Assembly: GCA_032207245.1 (NCBI GenBank)
Contig: CM063498.1
Coordinates: 96,132,351-96,196,350, forward strand
Reading direction: 5' to 3'
Origin: Pardosa pseudoannulata
Lineage: Eukaryota; Arthropoda; Arachnida; Araneae; Lycosidae
DNA length: 64,000 bases
Below are positions 46,224 through 56,988 of this stretch, piece by piece. The notes under the pieces were generated by a model, which worked only from the letters and a program-made list of their open reading frames with translations, did not search any database and was not told the origin of the DNA. How positions within the stretch are numbered: the first letter of the stretch is position 1; the number at the start of each line of letters is the position of its first letter. Made by a program: the position numbers and the translations under genes.

Positions 46224-48744
46224 TTTTCCTAACAAAATATCTGTTTTATTACCATTTCCGTAGAATAACAGATCTTGAAAATACAATAAAATCACAAAAG
46301 TCACATTTATAAGCATATAATTTATGCTGCCCTTTTTATTACTGTCTAATTTAAATGTGACTTTGAAGGGTAAATTGGTTTTCCTCTTGTGTTATATTTG
46401 CTACGTTGTTTAGATATACTTTAAAACTTAAAAGTTTTAGGGGTAAATTTATATATTAATAGTTTTATTTATTCTTAATTTGAAAATTTGACAACATTTA
46501 GCATTCTTCATTATTAATATTTGAAATTGAAAAAGCATAAAAAGCATTCATCTGATTTTACTTTGACTGTGTATTTTATTTCAGTTCTAATCAATTTTCC
46601 CTCAAATGAAATGGGGTTTTCCTACAAAATATCTGTTTTTTTACCATCCATAGAATAACAGATCTTGAAAATAGAATAAATTCACAAAAGTCACATTTAT
46701 AAGCAAATAAATTTATGCTACTCTCTTTATTACTGCCTAATTTGAATGTGGCTTTGAAGGGTGAAATGGTTTCCCACTTGTGTTATGTTTGCTACGTTGT
46801 TTAGATATAATTCAAAACTTAAAAGTTTCCTGGGTAAATTTATTTATAATTTGTTTTTGATTGTTTTTAATGAAAAAAATTGACAAAATTTTGTATTCTT
46901 TATTAAAATTAAAATTGAAAAAGCACAAAAAACAATTGACGACTTTTAATTTGACTGTGTATTTCATTTCAGTTTCAATCTAGTATACCACAAATGAAAT
47001 AAGGTTTTCCCACAAAATATCTGTTTTTTTACCATTCGTAGAATAACAGATCTTGAAAATACAATAAAATCACAAAAGTCCCATCTTTAAGAATATAAAT
47101 TTATGTCGCCCTCTTTATTACTGCCTAATTTAAATGTGCCTTTCAAGTGTAAAATGTTCCCCACTTGTGTTATATTTTCTGCGTTGTTTAGATACATTTT
47201 AAAACTTAAACATTTTCGGGTTAAATTTATTTACTAATAGTTTTATTTGTTCTTAATTTGAAAATTTGACAACATTTAGCATTTTTCATTATTAAAATTT
47301 GAAATTGAAAAACATAAAAAGCATTGACCTGATTTTACTTTGACGGTGTATTTTATTTTAGTTCCAATCTATTATGCCGCAAATGAAATGGGGTTTACCC
47401 ACAAAACATCTGCTTTTACCACCCATAGAATAACAGACCTTGAATATATAATAAATTCACAAAAGTCACATTTATAAGCATATGAATTTATCCTGCTCTC
47501 TTTATTACTTCCTAATTTAAATGTGGCATCCATGGGTAAAATGTTCTCTACTTATGTAATATTTGCTACGTTGTTTAGATACATTTTAAAACTTAAAATC
47601 TTTCGAGGTGAATTTATTTATAAATTGTTTTATTTGTTTTTAATGAAAAAAAATGAAAAAACTTTGTATTCTTCTTTATTAAAATTTGAAATTGGAAAAG
47701 CATAAAACGCATAGTGTACGATTTTTACTTTGAATGTGTATTTTATTTCAGTTCCTATCTAGTATTCCGGAAATGAAATGGTGTTTACCCACAAAACATC
47801 TGTTTTTATCACCCATAGAATAACAGACCTTGAATATATAATAAATTCACAAAAGTCACATCTATAAGAATATAAATTTATGTCGCCGTCTTTATTACTG
47901 CCTAATTTAAATGTGGTGTCGAAGGGAATGGTTTCCCACTTGTGTTATATTTGCTACTTTATTTAGATATATTTTAAAACTTAAAAGTTTTCGGGGTGAA
48001 TTTATTTATTAATAGTTTTATTTGTTCTGAATTTGAAAATTTGACAACATTTAGCATTCTTCATTATTAATATTTGAAACTGAAAAAGCATAAAAAGCAT
48101 TGACCTGATTTTACTTTGACTGTGTATTTTATTTCAGTTCCAATCAATTTTCCCTCAAATGAAATGGGGTTTTCCCTCAAAATATTTGTTTTTTACCATC
48201 CATAGAATAACAGATCTTGAAAATATAATAAATTCACAAAAGTCACACTTATAAGCAAATAAATTTATGCTACCCTCTTTATTACTACCTAATTTTAATG
48301 TGGCTTTGAAGGGTAAAATGGTTTCCCACTTGTGTTATGTTTGCTACGTTGTTTAGATAGAATTTAAAACTTAAAAGTTTCCTGGGTAAATTTATTTATA
48401 ATTTGTTTTATTTGTTTTTAATGAAAAAATTGACAAAATTTTGTATTCTTCTTTATTAAAATTTGAAATTGAAAAGGCATAAAATGCACAGTGTACGATT
48501 TTTACTTTGAATGTGTATTTTATTTCAGTTCCAATCTAGTATACCGCAAATGAAATGGGGTTTACCCACAAAACATTAGTTTTTATCATTCATAGAATAA
48601 CAGACCTTGAATGTATAATAAATTAACTTAAGTCACATTTATAAGCATATGAATTTATGCTGCGCTCTTTATTACTACCTAATTTCAATGTGGCATCGAA
48701 GGGTAAAATGGTTCCCTACTTGTGTTATATTTGCTACGTTGTTT

Positions 48745-48924
48745 CCGAACGATTGCCAATTGGTTAGGGTGCTGGCCTTCGGTACCGGAATTCGTGGGTT
48801 CGAATCCCACAGATGCAGGGATGTTCGTAACCTTTCCGAATCGGATTTAAGCTGTAGGTCCCGTTCTCATTAGCATTCGTGTTGCATAAAGTAGACCGTA
48901 ACACTCCAAACCAAACTAAACCAA
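48745..48924 (+). repeat. SINE-A in satellite unit, copy 3
   Basis: Flanked by GCTACGTTGTTT at 48733-48744 and 48925-48936. It carries the same TTAGCATTCGTGTTGCATAA variant as copy 2. Confidence 0.95.
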
Positions 48925-49952
48925 GCTACGTTGTTTAGATATGTTTTAAAACTTAAAAGTTTTCGGGGTAAATTTATTTATTAATAGTATTATTTATTTT
49001 TAATGTGAAAATTTGACAAAATTTTGTATTCTTTATTAAAATTTGAAATTCAAAAAGCACAAAAAACATTGTACGTCTTTTACTTTGACTGTGTATTTCA
49101 TTTCAGCTCCAATCTAGTATGCAGCAAGTGAAATGGCTTTTCTCCCAAAATATCTGTTTTTTTTCATCAGTAGTATAACAGACCTTGAAAATATAATAAA
49201 TTCACAAAAGTCACATTTATAAGCATATGAATTTATGCTGCCCTCTTTATTACTGCCTAATTTAAATGTGGCTTTGAAGGGTAAATTGGTTTTCCTCTTG
49301 TGTTATATTTGCTACTTTATTTAGATATATTTTAAAACTTAAAAGTTTTCGGGGTGAATTTATTTATTAACAGTTTATTTGTTCTTAATTTGAAAATCTG
49401 ACAACATTTAGCATTCTTCATTATTAAAATGGAAATTGAAAAAAGCATAAAAAGCATTGATCTGATTCTACTTTGACTGTGTATTTTATTTCAGTTCCAA
49501 ACTAGTATACCGCAAATGAAATTGGGTTTTCCCCACAAAATATCTGTTATTATCATCCCTAGAATAACAAACCTTGAAAATATAATAAATTCACAAAAGT
49601 CACATTTATAAGCATTTAAATTTATGCTGCCCTCTTTATCACTGCCTAATTTATATGTAGCATCGAAGGTAAAATGGTTCCCTACTTGAGTTATATTTCC
49701 TACGTTGTTTACATATGTTTTAAAACTTAAAAATTTTCGGATTAAATTTATTTATTAATAGTATTATTTGTTTTTAATGTGAAAATTTGACAAAATTTAG
49801 TATTCTTTATTAAAATTTGAAATTCAAAAAGCTCAAAAAACATTATACGACTTTGACTGTATATTTCATTGCAGTTCCAATCTAGTATGCCGCAAATGAA
49901 GTGAGGTTTTCCCACAAAATATTTGTTTTTATAATCGAATAACAGACCTTGA

Positions 49953-51438
49953 AACAAAATTTGGGGTCGTGGCACTTCTTCACATCTGACAGGTATTTTT
50001 GTTTTCGGTTAAACAATCTAAGACCTAGGGGAGGGAAAAGAATATTCCACTGATTAGTTACCCTCACAGATACCAATTCTATTTAGTGCACCTGGTAAAA
50101 CATAAATTTCCTTTCCGAGTGGACCATGAAAGAAAAGAAAAACAACCTCTGACTGTTGTTATTTTATCTAAAGCCTTGAACTTCACAATGTTAGCAACGA
50201 GAAGTAATATTTTAGGCTTCAAAATGACTTATTACGGGCCGTATGTAGTTCTGGCAAATGTACTGGAAAAAGACACGCAAATCGCTGTAGGAAGTACCAT
50301 TTTATTTCAAGGTTCTTTTATAAAAATTGAATAATTTGTACCTGTCAGTTATTTCAGAGAACTTATTGCCAACTATTCAACAGAACAAGCTCGATTAAAA
50401 TCGTTTTGGGCAAGCAATTACCATTAAATATTATGTTATTTAATGAAAAATTGATAAAATATCGTCTCAAAAGTATTAAATGCTCGACAAAAGTTTATTA
50501 GAAATACAATAGATGATGTTAACAACAATATTTATTCTAAGGGCATATATAACATCTTGACACCGGATTTGAAATGATTTTAGTGAAATATATATAAGAA
50601 TTTATTAAGTTTCATAATGTAGATACAAGCAAAATATTTATCAATAAATACAATATTATATTTAAAGGAAAATCGAAAATTATTTGGATATAGAAATCTG
50701 TTTTTGACATGTTTGTTACTGCATTTCAAATAAGGTCACTTCACTTTGCTATCAACTGAATTTTCTGCAAATTCGGGTATAATAGCAAAGAATACAGTGA
50801 GTTTCAAAATTCGGTTTACGCTAAAAGACTAAAAGCTAACGTAAAGTATGTTTTTACTTAAAAAGAATTGGTACATTTCGGACAATATTTCTTTTATTTA
50901 ATGTTGTTTTATTAAAAACATTGCGTATGATTAAAGAATATGATGGTTATACTGATTTTGAATACATATGATGATTTTGAGGAAGAAATATTTTTCTATA
51001 TAGAATCTTAAAAATTTATAATTAAAAATATTGAGATATTAAAAAAAATTGTTTTTAAATTTTTGATATTTTACCATCGATTGGTTTTGTTATATTCAGA
51101 AAACTACACCAAATAACTTTAAGAATTGAATTTTGTATTAGATATTACCCAAATTTAGATATATCAATTGCATTTATTATGTGAATTATTATTAAATTTA
51201 GTAATATTTTTTTATATTTATTCTCAAAAATATTGTTAATGTATATTCCCATAATAATATGGTACTATGTTTTCAGGAACGTTGCCATATAAAATATAGC
51301 AATACTTAAAAAGGTAGTACATCTCTCCTGAAATAACCATATGTATGTGTAATATATTAAAAAATAAATCTATATGAATATAAATTATAATCTCCGTAAT
51401 CTCTTCCCCTATAGTAAAATCTTCACTTGAAACTTTAA
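49953..51438. other. AT-rich non-coding stretch
   Basis: It begins abruptly inside a satellite unit at about 49952. An 82-codon + frame at 50086-50334 is the most protein-like here, but I recognise no domain. Confidence 0.35.
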
Positions 51439-51574
51439 AGGCTGGTCTCACCAAAGTCGTTTAACGGCTAACCGCTATTAACCCATGGCGCTAACCAATG
51501 GTGAGACGTAATTCTCTGTTTAAACAGAGATTAATCTCGGTTAGCCGTTAAACGACTTTAGAGAAACCGGCCCT
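51439..51574. mobile_element. palindromic MITE (AAGTCGTTTAACGGCTAACC family), copy 1
   Basis: Left GGTCTCACCAAAGTCGTTTA pairs with right TAAACGACTTTAGAGAAACC. The interior CTGTTTAAACAG is also palindromic. About 136 bp. Confidence 0.9.
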
Positions 51575-51600
51575 TATGTACTATGTGATATGCTTAATTA

Positions 51601-51744
51601 GGGGCCGATCCCACGAAATTCCTTTAACGCTAAGCGCGATTAATCTCTGTTCAAACTGAGAATTGCTTTCCCCCATTGTTTGGCACCAGGGTTAATCGTG
51701 GCTAATCGTAGTTAGCCGTTAAACGACTTTGGTGGGATCGGCCC
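51601..51744. mobile_element. palindromic MITE, copy 2
   Basis: Left AGGGGCCGATCCCACGAAAT and right ACTTTGGTGGGATCGGCCCT form the best-preserved TIR of the family. Internal CGATTAATC and GGTTAATCG pieces are shared with the others. Confidence 0.9.
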
Positions 51745-51783
51745 TAGGTCTGATTAAGTTTGACAAGGCTAAACTCGGCAATT

Positions 51784-51918
51784 AGGGTCGGTATCACAAA
51801 AGTCATTTAACGGCTAACCGCGATTAACTCATGGCGTCAACCAATGGTGGGACGCAATTCTCCGTTTAAACTGAGATTAATCGCTGTTTGCTGTTAAACG
51901 ACTTTGGTGAGACCTGTC
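51784..51918. mobile_element. palindromic MITE, copy 3
   Basis: Left AGGGTCGGTATCACAAAAGT, right TTAAACGACTTTGGTGAGAC. Third copy within 480 bp, same orientation as copy 1 by the GATTAACTCATGGCG block. Confidence 0.88.
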
Positions 51919-54900
51919 TTTAATCTAGTTTCAAGCCTTAACCTAGTTTTAAGCTCACACATAAACTCAATCATTAGTCGTGGCAATCGAAAAAAGTTAA
52001 TTTATTTCACATCAAACCAAACCGTTCATATTTACAAACTTGTCCACTGCTTTGCGTAACAAATATATTCTCCATGGACTTAGTCGAATAACCACAAACG
52101 AAACGAATAATCCTCAGATTTCGATAGCCAAATCGAAAGACAGTTTCAGCAAAATCTCGCCAAATAGATTGTGTTGTTGTTTGTGATACTAGTGAAAAAA
52201 ATGGATTCCTTATTGATAAATTAAATTGCTGTTTTTAAAAAATTCAATCATTTGAGGCAAGTACTATTAATTAGTTTTATTTTCATTATTTAATTTTCAG
52301 ATTGTTATTCTTGAAAAAGAAGTATGTAAAACCATGTTTTATTTTATACCTTTCGGCTTAAGCTTGCAAATATTTGTAGGAATGTTTACTGGTTTAAAAA
52401 GATTGTTCAATTTCTTATCTTATTGTTGAACATTCAATATTCCTAAAAGTAGTTTCATCCAGAAATAATAAATAAGTATGCAATGCATAACGAAGATTGG
52501 CTTTAGATCAAATGTGATATGTTAAATAAACTGTTCATTAATGAAAAGTATATTAACTTATTTGGTTTTAAGCTCAGAGTTCGTTCTAATATGTAAAAAA
52601 AAAAAAAAAAAAAAAAATGAACTTGAAAATACTTTTTTTTATCAGAAGCATTATTGAATACATTGATGACATGGTTTTCAATACATTTCTGTATGAGTTT
52701 AGTGCTGTTCAGAATATATACATTTCAAAATACAAAGCTCAGTTAAACTAAATATTGATATACCATAACTAAACATGTTATATATCTAATACAGAGTATG
52801 AATTGTATATTTTAGAATATTTCAGAATATAGGGTTTTTATTTCATTATTCAGATGTAAAATTAAGTGTTTTCTTTTCAAATACAAAAGTGGTTTTAATA
52901 TTGTAATGAACAAAATTAGAAAATATTTAATTGTATTTGATTAAACTTGAAAACACAAATAATGTATTCAGCTGTTTGCCCATTTATTTTGGAAATAATG
53001 TTTACAGTTCTACAACTTTAACTATGAAATCATTTGCTGTGGATTTATTACCAAGAAGTAAGGAGACTATAAATGTAATTCTTTGGTAGATATTTTATTA
53101 AAAATACATTTTAAATGAAAAGCAAACGAGAGCATAAATTATTCAGGAAGAATTACATTTATTTTAATGCGGTGGAATGTAAAAACTTTGTACTTGATTT
53201 TATTAGCAGTTTGTGTCGCTTGTATTTAGCCCATGTATGTTATTACTGAAAAGTTTTACATTAGCTTTCCAATTATGCATTATTATTAGTATAGTAGTTT
53301 GCGTGTATTCAGTAACAATTCTCCCTATAGAGGAGTTTTAATTGTGAGGTGCTATAAGTGTTTCTACACCTCATTATATTTAAGGAATACACATATTTTG
53401 GCTTTGACATGTAGGCTATGTTCAAACCATCTGCGTTGATAAACCATTGTTTGTATACTAGCAACAATTTTATAATGAAAGAACAATAATATATTTTTAT
53501 ATCTTTTTAGAGGAGATACATGTTTTGTCCTTTACTATCTTCAAATTTTTTATTACCTTTAAGCGTTAGTTGTTAAGTCTTTTCATCTCTTAATATCTTG
53601 ATATAGAAATAAAATGGAATTTGATAGTATGAAAAATACTATTTAATTTGACTCTACTGAACAGTTGTGTGCATATGAAATAAAGAAAGGCATGTTGTAA
53701 CAATAAGTTACGTTCGGTTCAGCTCTTTTTACCTCTTCCCGTGGATCATCGTCAAAGACATACATAAACAGGACTGGTTTGAACTAAAAAGAAACTCTGG
53801 ACTTCTCCCAACCAATAGAAGGTCCGTTGGTTTGGTCGATTTTGACCCCCCCTGTCATTCTGGAGTGCCCCTCCCCTTTTGTCAAGGTGGTTACCAGAAG
53901 AGTAGAAGGTGAACGGCTGGAATCCGTGGCTTGCGGATTAAACTTTTTGAAAAAAATCATCGCCATATTGTTTTTTAGGGCCGACGCCGACTCGAGAGCA
54001 GTCTTCGATATCTACAAATGATAAGTTGATTCCAGTTGTATACTTTAGGCATTTATTTAATTGTATAAAATCATTTAATCAAGACATATTTTCTGTGTGT
54101 TTCTTAATGAGTTTTAACTTCTTTATTCTCAAACACTAGGCCAAAGTAATATTATTTTTACATATTTAAAACTGAATTTTCAGTAAGATGGTGTATTGTA
54201 CCATTGGTATTTGGAGGTTCGTATATTTCTTAACAGAGAACTACCACACCGTTGGTGTGGTAGCATTGCAGCTGATGATTTAATCCTACTCAACTACCCA
54301 ATCAACTTCTTTGTTCAGGGGTATATGAAAGGTTTTGCATTCATACCACCTTTGCTTACAATTTTGCTCGAAACAACAAATTTGTTATACTTTACAAACA
54401 GTTAACAGTTAATAGTAAGATATTACAACATTTTTAGCAAGAAATGGCATTTCACGATATTATACTGAACTGTGATCAAAAAATCATACTTGTGGAACAA
54501 AATATAATAGTTTTTCTGTAAAACGACATCTTATTTATAATTTTCTTTTTAGTATTTAAAGAACTTTCTAACCAGATGTTGTTTCCCAATAACTCTGTAT
54601 AAAATGTAATGTACAAAATGACTATTTCTAGAAATCTATATACTGTAACCCCCTCAGTGAAACCAATGAAAATGTTTTCTATAAACTCCAGCATAAATTC
54701 AGGTTTAATATGGTTTTCAGCCTGCCCTCCCCCCTCCGTAATTCAAAATATTATTTACGAAATTGCATTGCTTGGATGCTTCAGTTTGCCTAGGTAGGCT
54801 GTAAATAAGAATGTTTCTTGAAATAAAGTAACATTTTCAGTGAAACCAAATGAAAAGACTCTCTCTAATTTCTAATATAAATTCATCTTTAATATGTTTT

Positions 54901-55272
54901 TCAGCCCCTCCCACCTTGTAATATTAAATATCCTTTAAGTAGTTGCATTATCTGTATGTGTGGATGTTTCCGTATACCAAGGTAGGTTGGAAATAAGAAT
55001 GTTCCATGATGTAAACTTGGATGTTTAAAACTAATGTTTAGGTGAAGTGTGCAATACATTTTTGTTTTGCGAGCCGAGAGAAATTTTATTTTTATGGAAA
55101 TATACAAAGCTTTTCGCATATTATGAAAATGAGTCAAAATTAACGAACTATTAATTCCATATATACTGCAATAGATTTCTCTTTCTTTTGCAGAGTCGAG
55201 TGATGACCAAGTACGGTAGTACCGGAGTCTAAGTTAAAAAACCTGTTGCTGACACAGGTATTTGTATCCCTC
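51919..55272. other. mostly AT-rich non-coding; G+C-richer patch at 53720-54020
   Basis: It includes a 23-base A-run at 52596-52618. 53720-54020 is distinctly richer in G+C, with 60-64-codon open frames on both strands that I do not recognise. A near-identical short pair, TTCAGTGAAACCAATGAAAA-like, occurs at 54655 and 54838 with similar following text (CTAATTTCTAATATAAATTC), suggesting a local duplication of about 185 bp. Confidence 0.35.
54650..55000. repeat. local tandem duplication, ~185-bp unit
   Basis: 54655-54810 (GTGAAACCAATGAAAATG, TTTAATATGGTTTTCAGCC, CCTCCCCCCTCCG, GCATTGCTTGGATG, GCCTAGGTAGGCTG) is repeated at 54838-55000 (GTGAAACCAAATGAAAAG, TTTAATATGTTTTTCAGCC, CCTCCCACC, ACCAAGGTAGGTTG). 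Confidence 0.75.
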
Positions 55273-55276
55273 TTAA

Positions 55277-55807
55277 CCCCTTCCGGTAAAATGACGAGTC
55301 TAACTCGTCATTGGTTTTTCATTCCATACCGCACAATGACGAGCTACACTCGTCATGCGATTAAAATTACTGATAAATAAGATAATTAATTTAGTTTAAA
55401 ATTTCTAGTGTACTGAATTTAGCAACACTTTTGTTACTTGTGGAAATACCAGGTCACTATTACATATTGTTTATTTAAAGTTTCTTGGTACAAGTCATTG
55501 CCAAATTAATGAGTCAGAATAAAAGAAAACCTACTAAGAAATGCCGTGTGTGTTACAAGAATCAAATTAGAAGTGAGACTCCCTGGCGATGTAAACAATT
55601 CAGAATTCCTTTGCACTTTGTTTTGAAAAGTACCACTAGCTTGAAGACTATTATCTTAATTTTACCTTTTCTGATACTTGACACTATGTAAAAAGTCGAT
55701 TTTAATTAAGAATATGTAAGAATTGTAAAATAAAACAAGTTTTTTAAATAAAAAATAAATGGTTACTTCACGCACAGTTTTTCATTATTAAATCGTACCG
55801 GAAGGGG
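55277..55807 (+). mobile_element. piggyBac relic 1 with transposase C-terminal remnant
   Basis: TTAA at 55273-55276 and 55808-55811 flanks a perfect 12-bp TIR CCCCTTCCGGTA / TACCGGAAGGGG. Subterminal palindromes GACGAGTCTAACTCGTC and GACGAGCTACACTCGTC follow the left end. The + frame at 55485-55691 contains KKCRVCYKNQIRSETPWRCK, matching the C-x2-C cysteine-rich tail of piggyBac transposases; after it the frame runs out of homology. 531 bp, internally deleted. Confidence 0.88.
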
Positions 55808-56353
55808 TTAATCTAAGACTTAGATCTCAATAACATCACAGCTAACCATTTTATTTTGTTTTTTAAAGCCTTTGGATCTTTGAAAAGCATTGCTATTCAA
55901 AGATAACGATTGAGTTTAGAATTTTTCATTTATTTATTTTAATTTTAATGAGATTGTAAGTTTTATTTCTGTCAAAATGTATTGTAAACAACACATGTCC
56001 ATTTTTCACATGCCTTTACTGGATTTTTTCGTTTACTTCAAAACCTACATTTTTCATTCGCATAGAAGCTAGGCAAGCTTTTAAGTTATATGTCACGTTC
56101 CGTTAAAATAAAAAACTTATTGTATTATGTTTTCAAGTTTAATAGTTTACGTGTGGCAGTTTTACACAATTTGATAGTAGGCGTTTTCAATTTTCAAACT
56201 TTCATTAACTTGGTAGGTTGTGTTTACATTATTTATATCTATTTAACTTATTGTGTTTTTCGTTAATTGTTAACGAAATTGATTTAATTCTTAATCTATT
56301 AATCGTGTTTATACTCGATTTTCTATAGTTTGTGTTGCAGTTACACAATTTAA

Positions 56354-56984
56354 CCCCTTCCAGATTCATTTTATTTCGGAATTATGGGTCAAAAATGTCA
56401 ATTTTTTATGCTTATTTTTGTACAAACATAGTTTTTTAAACATAATAGCATCATTCGCATACGAAATTTTCTAAAAATTAATGTAAGAAAATCAATTTAA
56501 ATAAATGAGTAATTTACCTGTATAGTTGGCTTTCTGTGCATAAGAAATAATTATATTTTGGAGTTAATTCACACTAACTATAAATATAAAGCTTAAAATA
56601 TCTCTAGCTTTTATCTGGAATTAAATTTTATTTATATCCTTTGCATTTACATAAATGATTATGAAATAATTAATCCAAATTTGATCGTGTATGATACAAT
56701 CGGAAACACGGTACTGCACAGAGTCCAACATCGCAATCTGGACAGTAGAACCTTGCCTTGTATCCTTACCTTCTTCCCTCTGGGGTTTCTCTTTGAGCAG
56801 GAAATAATCTAGTAGCCAGAAAAGTGAACAAAATCATTCGAAACCATAAAAAGCACATGTGAGATAATTCGGGAAGGACTGATTGCACAGTGTAAAATTT
56901 CATAGTGCCCGAGCTACACTCGGGATGAGCCAGGATGGTACATTTCGCCTGCCAGAGTTCAGCTCGGGAAAAACCTGGAAGGGG
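56354..56984. mobile_element. piggyBac relic 2 with antisense transposase tail
   Basis: TTAA at 56350-56353 and 56985-56988, TIR CCCCTTCCAG / CTGGAAGGGG. On the minus strand 56670-56770 encodes RFYCPDCDVGLCAVPCFRLY followed by HTRSNLD and a stop, the classic piggyBac C-terminal cysteine-rich domain. Just upstream a frameshift breaks the match (PQREEGKDTR lies in another frame). 631 bp. It is clearly related to, but distinct from, relic 1. Confidence 0.9.
56670..56770 (-). pseudogene. piggyBac transposase C-terminal fragment
   Basis: The C-x2-C, then C-x4-C spacing and the final FRLYHT are typical of this domain. It terminates at TAA (56670-56672). No upstream catalytic domain survives between the TIRs. 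Confidence 0.85.
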
Positions 56985-56988
56985 TTAA

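Larger units (their letters stand above)
42366..49952. repeat. 7.6-kb satellite, ~387-bp units, about 18 copies
   Basis: The anchor CACAAAAGTCACATTTATAA recurs every 380-397 bases (near 42371, 42755, 43135, 43531, 44103, 44486, 44877, 45262, 45651, 46296, 46683, 47070, 47459, 47847, 48235, 48630, 49203, 49593); the longer gaps are explained by three SINE insertions and one G-rich insert. Each unit has the order AT-rich linker, TTTGAAATTGAAAAAGCA, ACTTTGACTGTGTATTTTAT, TTCAGTTCCAATCTAGT, CAAATGAAATGGGGTTTTCC, AATAACAGACCTTGAAAATA, anchor. No coding capacity. Sub-blocks are repeated at higher order (43.5-44.8 kb versus 45.6-47.0 kb). Confidence 0.95.

Noticed and set aside
42366..49952. CRISPR-like array
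   Set aside because: Units are ~387 bp, vary along their whole length and have no unique spacers; this is satellite DNA in a eukaryote.
50086..50334. 82-codon + frame after the satellite as a small gene
   Set aside because: No recognised domain, no codon-bias signal I can judge and AT-rich surroundings; left as unassigned.
55193..55233. Short terminal exon after TTTCTTTTGCAG ending in SerThrGlyVal-stop
   Set aside because: A good acceptor-like sequence, but no upstream exon or homology supports it.
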